15,121 nucleotides of DNA from Candidatus Scybalocola fimicaballi (GTDB lineage Bacteria; Bacteroidota; Bacteroidia; Bacteroidales; Paludibacteraceae): NCBI GenBank assembly GCA_002317115.1, contig DCIP01000114.1:1-15121 (forward strand), given 5' to 3'. The number at the start of each line of letters is the position of its first letter. Position 1 is the first letter of the stretch. This document shows positions 8,695-14,782 of this stretch, in pieces. Under the pieces are notes generated by a model. The model did not search any database. It was not told the origin of the DNA and saw only the letters and a program-made list of their open reading frames with translations. The position numbers and the translations under genes are program-made.

Positions 8695-9642
8695 ATGGAA
8701 AAGCAACGTGCTGGAAGAAATAGAACGATGACGCTGAATGACGCGGAAAGAGAAGAGTTGAGGAAAGAAATCTCGATTCTTTCGGATAATTGTACCGTCG
8801 ACGACGCAATCGACAAGACATTTAATCAGGATTTGTTCGAGGCGTTGGATTATTTGCCTAAGCATTTCGCGGATCTGATCATCATCGATCCTCCCTACAA
8901 TCTTTCGAAGAATTTTGCGGGAAACAAGTTTTTAAAGACCGACGACGCTGCATATATAGAGTACGTAAGAAGCTGGTTGCCAAAGGTGATGGAACTGTTG
9001 AAACCCAACGGTAGCGTCTATATCTGTTGTGATTGGAAATGCACGAGTGCCATCTATCAGGTGTTGAGCGAGTGCGCGGTGGTGAAAAACCGTATCACAT
9101 GGCAGAGAGAGAAGGGTAGAGGCGCCAAGACCAACTGGAAAAATGCGATGGAAGATATATGGTTTGGTGTTGCCGACAACAACGACTACTATTTCGACGT
9201 TGAGGCTGTGAAGCAGAAAAGACGTGTGATAGCACCATATAAAGAGGATGGAAAGGCGAAAGATTGGGAAGAAACCGACGAAGGAAAATTCCGTCTTACT
9301 CATCCGTCCAACTTCTGGGACGACATCAGTATCCCATATTGGTCGATGCCAGAGAACACTGATCATCCGACGCAGAAACCTGAGAAGTTGGTAGCCAAAC
9401 TGATTTTAGCATCGTGTCCAGCCGACGGAATTGTCTTCGACCCATTCTTAGGCAGCGGCACAACCTCCGTCGTCGCAAAGAAGTTAGGCCGTCATTATTG
9501 TGGCGTGGAGATCAACGAAGAGTATGCCTTGTTGGCCGCCAAACGACTACGAATAGCCGATACCGACGTCGACATCCAAGGCTATACCGATGGCGTGTTC
9601 TGGGAAAGAAATACGCTGAATCTGCAGAAGAAGAAACGATGA
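8695..9642 (+). CDS. Site-specific DNA methyltransferase, beta class (probably adenine-N6)
   Basis: An S-adenosylmethionine-dependent enzyme that methylates an exocyclic amino group in DNA. Catalytic motif IV, D65-P-P-Y68 (LIIIDPPYNLSKNF), comes first. A middle region of about 150 residues, the likely target-recognition part, follows. Then come HPTQKPEKLVAKLIL and the cofactor-binding motif I at 248-257 (FDPFLGSGTT), followed by GVEINEEY. The order IV, recognition domain, I defines the beta class, and DPPY favours adenine over cytosine-N4 (SPPY). No restriction endonuclease or specificity subunit is adjacent, so it looks like an orphan methyltransferase used for marking or regulation rather than half of an R-M pair. 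The ATG at 8695 is used. An ATG at 8728 is possible and would remove a basic 11-residue start. The target sequence cannot be read from the protein. Confidence 0.92.
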   Translation: MEKQRAGRNRTMTLNDAEREELRKEISILSDNCTVDDAIDKTFNQDLFEALDYLPKHFADLIIIDPPYNLSKNFAGNKFLKTDDAAYIEYVRSWLPKVMELLKPNGSVYICCDWKCTSAIYQVLSECAVVKNRITWQREKGRGAKTNWKNAMEDIWFGVADNNDYYFDVEAVKQKRRVIAPYKEDGKAKDWEETDEGKFRLTHPSNFWDDISIPYWSMPENTDHPTQKPEKLVAKLILASCPADGIVFDPFLGSGTTSVVAKKLGRHYCGVEINEEYALLAAKRLRIADTDVDIQGYTDGVFWERNTLNLQKKKR

Positions 9643-9648
9643 TGAAAA

Positions 9649-9775
9649 TGCTAAATTATGAATGCAAAATGCGGAATTAACGAACACGGATTGCTCGGAT
9701 TTTATTTCACCACAGAGACACAGGGTGCACGGAGGCATTTCGTATGATCGTAGGGGCGGGTTTCAAACCCGCCCG
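9649..9775 (+). repeat. Composite intergenic repeat, copy A (short form)
   Basis: Copy A of a composite repeat starts with TGCTAAATTATGAATGC and continues through GGAATTAACGAACACGGAT, a CACCACAGAGACACAGGG block and GGAGGCATTTCGTATGAT. It ends in GTAG (9750-9753) plus a perfect 21-base palindrome at 9754-9774 (GGGCGGGTTT, C, AAACCCGCCC). The downstream third found in copies B and C is missing. The palindrome is followed by T-rich sequence (GTGTTTTGTGTGTTTTTT), so it could end methyltransferase transcription. Confidence 0.85.
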
Positions 9776-9801
9776 TGTTTTGTGTGTTTTTTCAAAATTG
9801 A

Positions 9802-9833
9802 TTTGTTTTTTTGTAATAATATTGCGACTTTTG
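9802..9833 (+). promoter_or_regulatory. Candidate promoter of the AAA ATPase gene
   Basis: TTTG at 9802-9805, a 20-base spacer, then GACTTTTG at 9826-9833, which differs from TAnnTTTG only at the first base. Transcription would start near 9840, so the tandem repeat begins at the promoter's downstream edge. Confidence 0.4.
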
Positions 9834-9834
9834 C

Positions 9835-9920
9835 TTGAAAGTCTAAAGTATGACTTTGGAATTTCATTGAAAATCTAAAGTAGGACTTTGAAATTTCATT
9901 GAAAATCTAAAGTAAAATTT
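9835..9920 (+). repeat. 32-bp tandem repeat with AAAGT-N3-ACTTT dyads before the ATPase gene
   Basis: Units at 9835-9866 and 9867-9898 are contiguous, each 32 bases, and differ at only a few positions. A third, partial unit starts at 9899 with the same first 16 bases. Each full unit carries an inverted repeat, AAAGT/ACTTT (9845-9857 and 9877-9889). The array ends shortly before the ATG at 9929. Its place between promoter and start codon suggests an operator for a dimeric regulator or an mRNA feature. This is inference. Confidence 0.8.
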
Positions 9921-9928
9921 AATGTGTT

Positions 9929-11071
9929 ATGTATAAAAGAATTGATTATATTAATGAAGACTTGATGCAGGAACATCTGTTTTTGTTTGGTGCAAGACAA
10001 ACTGGAAAAAGTACATATTTGAAATCAAATTTTCCGGGTGCCGTATATATCGACTTGTTGGACAGTGAGGTTTTAAGGAGATTTTCTAAGAAGCCATCTC
10101 TTTTATATGAAATGTTGCATGATGTTGAAAAACAAACGGATGTGATTATTGATGAAATTCCGCAGGTCCCATTGTTGTTGAATGAGGTTCACCGACTAAC
10201 AGACAATAAAAACTTGCATTTTATTTTGTGTGGGTCAAGTGCAAGAAAACTTAAAAGAAATGGGTATAACACACTTGGTGGAAGAGCCATACCAGTTTAT
10301 TTTTATCCGTTTGTCAGTTGTGAAATACCAGATTTCAATATAGATGTTGCAGTGCAGCGAGGAATGTTGCCGAATATTTATACGGCATCAAATCCGATGT
10401 TACGTCTTTCTGCATATATTGATGTATATTTGAAGGAAGAGATTAAACAAGAGGCTATCGTTAGAAATCTTGATTCATTTCAAAGATTTTTGGAAGTTGC
10501 GGCATTGACAGATGGTGAGATGGTTAACTATAACAATATCGCAGGAGATTGTGGAGTTAGCGCGGTGACAGTTAAAGAATATTTCTCTATTTTGGAGGAA
10601 ACTCTTATTGGATATACAATTCCTGCTTATGCAAAAACAATAAAAAGAAAATTGGTACAAAGTCCTAGATTCTATTATTTCGACGTCGGTGTTTCTAATT
10701 ATTTATTGCATAGAGAAAAACTTCAACGAGGTACAGTAGAGTATGGTCATGCATTTGAACATTTTGTGATTCAGGAACTTGTCGCATATATCCACGTCTC
10801 AAGAAATATTAATCGTCTTAGCTATTGGCGTACATATACAGGGGTAGAAGTCGACGCAATAATTGGAGATGCCAAACTGGCAATAGAGATAAAGTCGACA
10901 GAAGAGGTGCAGCATCGACACTTAAAAGGACTCAAATCGTTTAAGGAAGAGCATGCGGATTGTCGTCTGATTGTGGTTTCTCTTGATAGATTCTCACGTA
11001 CGTCTGAGGGTGTCGATTTAATCTATATTTATGATTTTCTGAAGAAGTTGTGGGCAGGAGAATTGTTTTAA
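9929..11071 (+). CDS. AAA+ ATPase with DUF4143 domain (AAA_14 family)
   Basis: This is a P-loop ATPase of the AAA_14/DUF4143 type that is common in bacterial and archaeal genomes, often in several copies. Walker A is G21-ARQTG-K27-S-T29. Walker B is VIIDE (D75, E76). The sensor-like strand is HFILCGSSARKLKR. The middle part includes a winged-helix-like segment (about 180-235: NNIAGDCGVSAVTVKEYFSIL). The C-terminal DUF4143 part has YYFDVGVSNYLL, GHAFEHFVIQEL and E307-V-D309...E320-I-K322, a PD-(D/E)XK nuclease-like signature whose activity is unproven in the family. Its cellular role is unknown. It is AT-rich compared with the genes upstream, has its own candidate promoter and tandem repeat, and is bracketed by composite repeats A and B, which suggests it moves or recombines as a unit. 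Confidence 0.9.
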   Translation: MYKRIDYINEDLMQEHLFLFGARQTGKSTYLKSNFPGAVYIDLLDSEVLRRFSKKPSLLYEMLHDVEKQTDVIIDEIPQVPLLLNEVHRLTDNKNLHFILCGSSARKLKRNGYNTLGGRAIPVYFYPFVSCEIPDFNIDVAVQRGMLPNIYTASNPMLRLSAYIDVYLKEEIKQEAIVRNLDSFQRFLEVAALTDGEMVNYNNIAGDCGVSAVTVKEYFSILEETLIGYTIPAYAKTIKRKLVQSPRFYYFDVGVSNYLLHREKLQRGTVEYGHAFEHFVIQELVAYIHVSRNINRLSYWRTYTGVEVDAIIGDAKLAIEIKSTEEVQHRHLKGLKSFKEEHADCRLIVVSLDRFSRTSEGVDLIYIYDFLKKLWAGELF

Positions 11072-11080
11072 ATTATAAAT

Positions 11081-11296
11081 GCTGAATGCGAAATGCGGAA
11101 TTAACGAACACGGATCGCAAGGATTTTATTTCACCACAGAGATACAGGATACACGGAGGCATTTCGTATGATTGTAGGGGCGGGTTTCAAACCCGCCCGA
11201 TTTTTATGATATGAACACGGAGATAATCCTTACGGATTTAGGATGTAGATAATTGAGGATAGAAAACGTAAAATTTCCGAAAGATGATTCGTAAAA
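11081..11296 (+). repeat. Composite intergenic repeat, copy B (long form)
   Basis: This copy begins GCTGAATGCGAAATGCGG just after the ATPase stop and has the same block order as copy A. It carries GTAG at 11174-11177 and the perfect palindrome at 11178-11198. It then continues with ATGATATGAACACGGAG, AATCCTTACGGATT (a small hairpin) and an AT-rich tail ending GATGATTCGTAAAAT. The tail (about 11226-11294) is base-for-base the same as in copy C as far as I can compare by eye. Confidence 0.88.
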
Positions 11297-11423
11297 TTTG
11301 CGACGTGGGGTAAATGATTTCCCTGAAAGGGATTAATCACACAGCCCAGGGTAGAGCACAGCGACACACTGGGTACACGAATCCCCAGTCCATTACGCCT
11401 TGAAAAGGCAACATCAAATTTAA
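11297..11423 (+). other. Non-coding insert between repeat copies B and C with small palindromes
   Basis: No gene is seen. The stretch contains TTCCCTGAAAGGGA (about 11319-11332), a CCCAG...CTGGG pair inside AGCCCAGGGTAGAGCACAGC...CACTGGGT, and CCTTGAAAAGG near 11399-11409. The block looks like another intergenic repeat family of Bacteroidota; this is an impression, not a search result. It is absent after copy C, so it was either gained between B and C or lost elsewhere. Confidence 0.45.
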
Positions 11424-11656
11424 TGCTAAATTATGAATGCGAAATGCGGAATTAACGAACACGGATCGCATGGATTTAACGGATTTTTATTTCACCACAG
11501 AGGCACAGGGTACACGGAGGCATTTCGTATGATTGTAGGGGCGAGTTTCAAACCCGCCCGATTTTTATGATATGAACACGGAGAAATCCTTACGGATTTA
11601 GGATGTAGATAATTGAGGATAGAAAACGTAAAATTTCCGAAAGATGATTCGTAAAT
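11424..11656 (+). repeat. Composite intergenic repeat, copy C (long form)
   Basis: The head GCTAAATTATGAATGCGAAATGCGG resembles copy A, and the tail equals copy B apart from about one base in GGAGAAATCC. GTAG is at 11535-11538 and the palindrome at 11539-11559 has one mismatch (GGGCGAG against CCCGCCC). It contains an extra GGATTTAACGGATTTTTATTT segment compared with A and B. It ends about 80 bases before the promoter of the RNA gene. Confidence 0.88.
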
Positions 11657-11734
11657 TCTACCAATAAAGGGTATTGTTGAAGGTGTTAACAAAAGTTAAG
11701 TTGATAATTAGTGTTGCAGAACACCAAAAAAATA

Positions 11735-11765
11735 TTTGCAGAAATAAAAAGATAATATAATTTTG
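11735..11765 (+). promoter_or_regulatory. Consensus Bacteroidota promoter of the structured RNA
   Basis: TTTG at 11735-11738, a 19-base spacer, then TAATTTTG at 11758-11765: a full match to TTTG-N19-21-TAnnTTTG, the pattern used by the Bacteroidota housekeeping sigma factor. Transcription should begin about 11770-11773. Upstream, GTGTT/AACAC (11711-11724) forms a small perfect inverted repeat that could be an operator. Confidence 0.7.
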
Positions 11766-11787
11766 CGACGTTTCAAGCAGAAGCCCA

Positions 11788-11871
11788 ATGGGTGGAGCTT
11801 GGGGCAGACATATTGAAAAGCGTTTACTTGACGCTTTGTTCTTGACGCATAGAAACTTCGCAACTTTCTAA
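11788..11871 (+). CDS. Possible 27-residue small protein inside the structured RNA
   Basis: An ATG 17 nt after the predicted transcription start opens a 27-codon frame. It begins MGGAWGRHIEKRLLDALF, ends THRNFATF and stops with TAA at 11869-11871. It covers the first RNA domain, including the AAAGCGT hairpin. There is no Shine-Dalgarno site, as is normal here. It may be a real micropeptide, a leader peptide that controls folding, or chance translation of a conserved RNA. Confidence 0.25.
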   Translation: MGGAWGRHIEKRLLDALFLTHRNFATF

Positions 11872-12033
11872 ATGTCATAGTCGAGGATAAAGCAACGGTA
11901 GATGTCTATGGGTGTGTTATATGGCACTTGGTGCACCTCGTTGGCGAGGTGTGCTAAGTATTATCATATAGGCATATTGCGTGGGCTTCTGCGTTGCTCG
12001 TTCGACTTTGACAGGCAATGCGAAGGCCTCTAT

Positions 12034-12074
12034 GCGTGGGACGAGCGACAAGCACGATTCCCACGCTTTTTTTT
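12034..12074 (+). terminator. Intrinsic terminator of the structured RNA
   Basis: GCGTGGGA at 12034-12041 pairs perfectly with TCCCACGC at 12059-12066, followed by eight T (12067-12074). A second GCGTGGG at 11979-11985 could compete for the same 3' arm. It stands 75 bases before terD, so it either separates the RNA from the operon or attenuates it. Confidence 0.85.
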
Positions 12075-12149
12075 GTGTCTGTGAAGGAAAGGAGTTTAAT
12101 ATTAGTTAAGTTTCGCTATTGGGGATGTGGCGACAAAAAACGAATAATT

Positions 12150-12707
12150 ATGGCAATTAATCTACAAAAAGGTCAACGAATAGAGATTGGTTTACAAAAG
12201 GTTGGTGTAGGATTAGGATGGGATCCAAATCAAGGAACAGGTTTTGACTTTGATCTTGATGCATCTGCTTTTATGCTTGGCGAAAATAAGAAACTTCCTG
12301 CAGATGAATTCTTTGTGTTCTATAATAATCCAAAATCGCCTGATGGTGCAGTTGAATCGTCAGGAGATGATTTGACTGGAGGTAATAGCGATGGGGATGA
12401 TGAAACATTGACTATTGATCTATCTAAGGTAGACGCAAAGGTAAATGAAATAGTATTTACTGTTACTATCCACGAAGCTGAACAACGTAAGCAGAATTTT
12501 GGTCAAGTTCATAACTCTTTCATTCGCATATACAATGCTATTACAAATGAAGAGATTGCAAAATATGAACTTGAAGAGGATTTCTCTATTGAGACTGCAG
12601 TAGAGTTTGGTCGTTTGTATCGCAGAGGCGGAGAGTGGAAATTTGAAGCTATGGGTATTGGATACAAGGGCGGTTTACAGTGTTTCGTTGACAAATACAT
12701 TGGATAA
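12150..12707 (+). CDS. terD: TerD-family calcium-binding stress protein
   Basis: This 185-residue TerD-domain protein belongs to the tellurium-resistance/general stress family. TerD domains bind Ca2+ through acidic loops. They are seen here as F32-DFDLDASAFML and as SGDDLTGGNSDGDDE (71-85), followed by LTIDLSKVDAKVNEIVFTVTIHEA. The typical motifs FGQVHNSFIRI and FGRLYRRGGEWKFEAMGIGY complete the domain. The frame is open upstream to 12018, but that part is the RNA terminator read as protein, and MAINLQKGQRIEI is the family's normal start, so ATG 12150 is chosen. It is the first gene of the ter operon, and the second TerD follows after 9 bases. Proteins of this family are cytoplasmic and are thought to act with TerY and membrane partners in stress or phage response. 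All acidic residues expected for metal binding are present. Confidence 0.95.
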   Translation: MAINLQKGQRIEIGLQKVGVGLGWDPNQGTGFDFDLDASAFMLGENKKLPADEFFVFYNNPKSPDGAVESSGDDLTGGNSDGDDETLTIDLSKVDAKVNEIVFTVTIHEAEQRKQNFGQVHNSFIRIYNAITNEEIAKYELEEDFSIETAVEFGRLYRRGGEWKFEAMGIGYKGGLQCFVDKYIG

Positions 12708-12716
12708 CAGAATCTC

Positions 12717-13328
12717 ATGGCCATAAACTTAGTCAAGGGACAGCGTGTAGAGATTGAACTTTCTAAACTAATCATAGAATTAGGATGGAAAGTGAATCCT
12801 AATGCGAAACCACCATACGATTTGGATGCTTCAACTTTCTTGTTGCAAAGCAATGGAGAAATTGGAGTCGAAGAAGATTTCGTGTTCTATGGATCGTGCA
12901 AATCTGTTGATACTATAGATGGAAAAAGGCCAGTTTCTGCCGATGGCAGTGTACTCGGTTCTGTTGACGATTTGGGCGATGATGACGACACTGGTGAGGG
13001 TAATGAAGAAATAGAGGTTGATTTATCAAAAACAAGTCCTTACGTTCAGCAGATTCTCTTTACAGCAAGCATATATTGGGAAACTGGAGAACCGAGTGCC
13101 AAATACAATTTCGGACAGGTCCACAATGCGTACATTCTCATTAAAAATGCAGTGACCAACGAAGAGATATTGCGTTACGATTTGGATGAAGATTTCTCTT
13201 CGGAGAAAGGTGTTGAGTTTGGCCGTTTGTATAGACGTAATGGATCTTGGAAGTTTGAGGCTATCGGAGTTGGATATACAGATGGCCTAGAACCTATATG
13301 CAAGAAGTACGCATCTAAATTCATGTAG
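12717..13328 (+). CDS. TerD-family protein, second paralogue
   Basis: This 203-residue TerD-domain protein starts MAINLVKGQRVEIELSK, close to its upstream neighbour. It keeps YDLDASTFLL (34-43), an acidic loop DDLGDDDDTGEGNEE in place of the usual GDDLTG...GDDE, the strand LFTASIYW, FGQVHNAYILI, and FGRLYRRNGSWKFEAIGVGY. The loop is more acidic and lacks the canonical GDDLTG order, and there is an insert (SCKSVDTIDGKRPVSADGS) before it, so metal affinity or partner may differ. It is 9 bases from the first TerD gene and surely co-transcribed. A 134-base gap separates it from the third TerD. The ATG at 12717 is the only start that preserves the family N-terminus. The domain call is secure; a terE/terD/terZ identity cannot be assigned. 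Confidence 0.93.
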   Translation: MAINLVKGQRVEIELSKLIIELGWKVNPNAKPPYDLDASTFLLQSNGEIGVEEDFVFYGSCKSVDTIDGKRPVSADGSVLGSVDDLGDDDDTGEGNEEIEVDLSKTSPYVQQILFTASIYWETGEPSAKYNFGQVHNAYILIKNAVTNEEILRYDLDEDFSSEKGVEFGRLYRRNGSWKFEAIGVGYTDGLEPICKKYASKFM

Positions 13329-13380
13329 ATTATGGATAGAATCGATGTCAACTCTGATTGTTCGTTTAATGTCCAGATTC

Positions 13381-13413
13381 TTTGATGGGCGTAGATGTAT
13401 GAGAGATCATTTG
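13381..13413 (+). promoter_or_regulatory. Weak candidate internal promoter before the third TerD gene
   Basis: TTTG at 13381-13384, a 21-base spacer, and ATCATTTG at 13406-13413, which has TTTG but lacks the TA. The 134-base gap (13329-13462) also holds a GGGG...CCCC pair (about 13418-13435) and a 17-codon frame at 13332-13385 judged not real. The gap may let the third TerD and the TerY genes be expressed separately. Confidence 0.2.
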
Positions 13414-13462
13414 GGATGGGGATTTTCGTTTACCCCTGGTAGAAATAAAATTATATAAAAAT

Positions 13463-14134
13463 ATGGCAATTAGACTAGAAAAAGGTCAACGAATCAACCT
13501 TGAAAAAAACAATGGTTCGAAGCTTATGAATTTCTGTGTAGGTTGTAATTGGGGAGCAATTACAAAATCAACATTTTTTGGTTTGTCTTCAAAAACTGTT
13601 GATGTTGATTTGGATCTTAGTTGTTTAATGTTCGATGCTGAAGGCAATCCACTAGATCATGTTTATTCTCCATTGTATAGATTTGCAGACAATAATGTTG
13701 GACTTCCGAATGGCAAAGTGGATTCGTTAGACAAAGCTCTTCATCACACAGGAGACGATCTTCAAGGGGACCAAAATGGTGATGATGGCCTTGACAATGA
13801 AATTATTACTGTTGATTTGAATAGAGTTGACAGTAAGATAAATCAAATCGTATTCTTTCTGAATATTTATAATAATGATGATTATCGAGGTGATTTCTCT
13901 GGAATACCTTATGCTTCAATTAGAATGTATGAAGGAACACCAACAAGGGTAAATGAAGTTTTTGCTCAGTATGATGTTGCTACAAAAACTGATTGTGTTG
14001 GAAAAAGAGCCCTAATTATGGGCAAACTTTATAGAAGAAATGGAGAGTGGAAGTTTGCCGCAATTGGAGATTCTTTTGAGGATAAGACAATTGTGCACAC
14101 AATTGCAAGAGTGATGAAAGATTATTCAAAATAA
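13463..14134 (+). CDS. TerD-family protein, third and most divergent paralogue (TerX/TerZ-like)
   Basis: This 223-residue TerD-domain protein begins MAIRLEKGQRINLEK. After a Cys-containing strand (CVGCNWGA) it has VDVDLDLSCLMFD (46-58), then a long insert with a predicted loop (YSPLYRFADNNVGLPNGKV). Next come HTGDDLQGDQNGDDGLDNEI, VDLNRVDSKINQIVFFLNIYN, IPYASIRMYE and LYRRNGEWKFAAIGD. The pattern DLSCLMFD plus GDD-LxGDxxGDDGLDNE plus IPYASIR is that of the TerX/TerZ-like branch rather than classical TerD. All acidic metal-binding positions are present. The DNA of its first codons is nearly the same as that of the first TerD gene, pointing to duplication. It lies 134 bases after the second TerD and 9 bases before the TerY gene, so it may head its own transcript with the von Willebrand genes. 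Confidence 0.92.
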   Translation: MAIRLEKGQRINLEKNNGSKLMNFCVGCNWGAITKSTFFGLSSKTVDVDLDLSCLMFDAEGNPLDHVYSPLYRFADNNVGLPNGKVDSLDKALHHTGDDLQGDQNGDDGLDNEIITVDLNRVDSKINQIVFFLNIYNNDDYRGDFSGIPYASIRMYEGTPTRVNEVFAQYDVATKTDCVGKRALIMGKLYRRNGEWKFAAIGDSFEDKTIVHTIARVMKDYSK

Positions 14135-14143
14135 ATTAAGTTT

Positions 14144-14782
14144 ATGAGAAGATTACCGGTTTATCTATTGTTAGACTGCTCTGGTTCCATGTTCGGAGAG
14201 CCAATTGAAGCAGTAAAGAATGGAGTGCAACTGTTGGTATCTACCCTTCGTCAAGACCCTTATGCTCTTGAAACTGCATTCTTAAGTATTATTACATTTG
14301 ATAGTAGTGCTAATCAAGTAGCTCCTTTAACTGAGCTCTCAGCTTTCCAGTTACCAAATATCAATGCTTCTGGATGTACTGCTCTTGGAGAAGCATTGAC
14401 TTTGTTGGCAAATAGAGTTGACCAAGAAGTTACTAAAACTACTCCAGATCAGAAGGGAGATTGGAAACCTTTAGTATTTATTATGACAGATGGTGAACCT
14501 ACTGATGATTTGAACAAAGGTCTTGCTGAGTTCAAAAAACGTAAGTTTGGTATGGTTGTTGCTTGTGCTGCAGGTGCAGGTGCCAATACAAACACATTAA
14601 AGCAAATTACAGAGTGTGTTGTGTCTCTTGATACTGCTGATAGTGCTACAATTAAGTCTTTCTTCAAATGGGTATCAGCATCTGTTAGTGCTGGAAGCAT
14701 GAAAGTAGAAGACAATGGTGCGGATGTCGGTTCGCTTAGTGAGTTGCCTCCACCTCCTCCTGAAGTTAACATTGTTGTTTAA
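14144..14782 (+). CDS. terY: TerY-like von Willebrand factor A domain protein
   Basis: This 212-residue protein is essentially one vWA domain of the TerY type. The MIDAS metal site is complete: D11-C-S13-G-S15 near the start, T79 in SGCTALGEAL, and D116 in FIMTDGEPTDD. The N-terminus RRLPVYLLLDCSGSMFGEPIEAV is characteristic of TerY. The tail is short and proline-rich (ELPPPPPEVN). MIDAS domains bind Mg2+ or Mn2+ and a partner's acidic residue. In predicted Ter systems TerY is tied to TerD proteins and often to a kinase and a PP2C phosphatase (the TerY-P triad), none of which lies inside the window. The start is 9 bases after the third TerD stop, so they are co-transcribed. It is cytoplasmic, with no signal or membrane segment. 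A hairpin region and a second TerY gene follow. Confidence 0.93.
   Translation: MRRLPVYLLLDCSGSMFGEPIEAVKNGVQLLVSTLRQDPYALETAFLSIITFDSSANQVAPLTELSAFQLPNINASGCTALGEALTLLANRVDQEVTKTTPDQKGDWKPLVFIMTDGEPTDDLNKGLAEFKKRKFGMVVACAAGAGANTNTLKQITECVVSLDTADSATIKSFFKWVSASVSAGSMKVEDNGADVGSLSELPPPPPEVNIVV

Larger units (their letters stand above)
11771..12074 (+). ncRNA. Predicted structured non-coding RNA (about 300 nt) upstream of the ter operon
   Basis: The RNA is bounded by the consensus promoter and an intrinsic terminator. Arms seen by hand: GTTTC/GAAAC (11770-11774 with 11852-11856), part of a 12-base inverted repeat that reaches into the -7 box; AAAGCGT/ACGCTTT (11817-11823 with 11831-11837); ATGTCTAT/ATAGGCAT (11902-11909 with 11968-11975); a 15-bp arm, 11926-11940 with 11945-11959, that needs three G-U pairs and has loop TTGG; GCGTTGC/GCAATGC (11991-11997 with 12015-12021), extended by GGCTTC/GAAGGCC; and the terminator hairpin. 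G-U pairs indicate structure at the RNA level. It fits the general description of the Bacteroidales-1 RNA motif (alternate promoter, terminator at the 3' end), which I recall has been linked to 6S RNA, but I cannot verify membership. The alternative is a long leader that attenuates terD. Confidence 0.62.

Noticed and set aside
9414..9680. 88-codon plus-strand frame overlapping the methyltransferase end
   Set aside because: It is an Arg-rich out-of-frame shadow of methyltransferase motif I and runs into repeat copy A.
9835..9920. 32-bp repeats considered as a CRISPR array
   Set aside because: The units are contiguous without spacers, only two and a half in number, and no cas gene is present.
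11291..11310. AAAATTTGCGACG in copy B as a promoter -7 box
   Set aside because: It lacks the TA of TAnnTTTG and has no TTTG at the right distance upstream; nothing downstream looks transcribed from it.
11492..11692. 66-codon minus-strand frame across repeat copy C
   Set aside because: It spans the palindrome and intergenic repeat blocks and is not kept in copies A and B.
12018..12149. Upstream ATG giving the first TerD a 44-residue N-terminal extension
   Set aside because: The extension reads through the RNA's terminator hairpin and T-tract, is unlike any TerD, and the family start MAINLxKGQR is at 12150.
13332..13385. 17-codon frame in the gap between the second and third TerD genes
   Set aside because: Too short, no ribosome binding signal and no recognisable similarity; chance is the simpler explanation.
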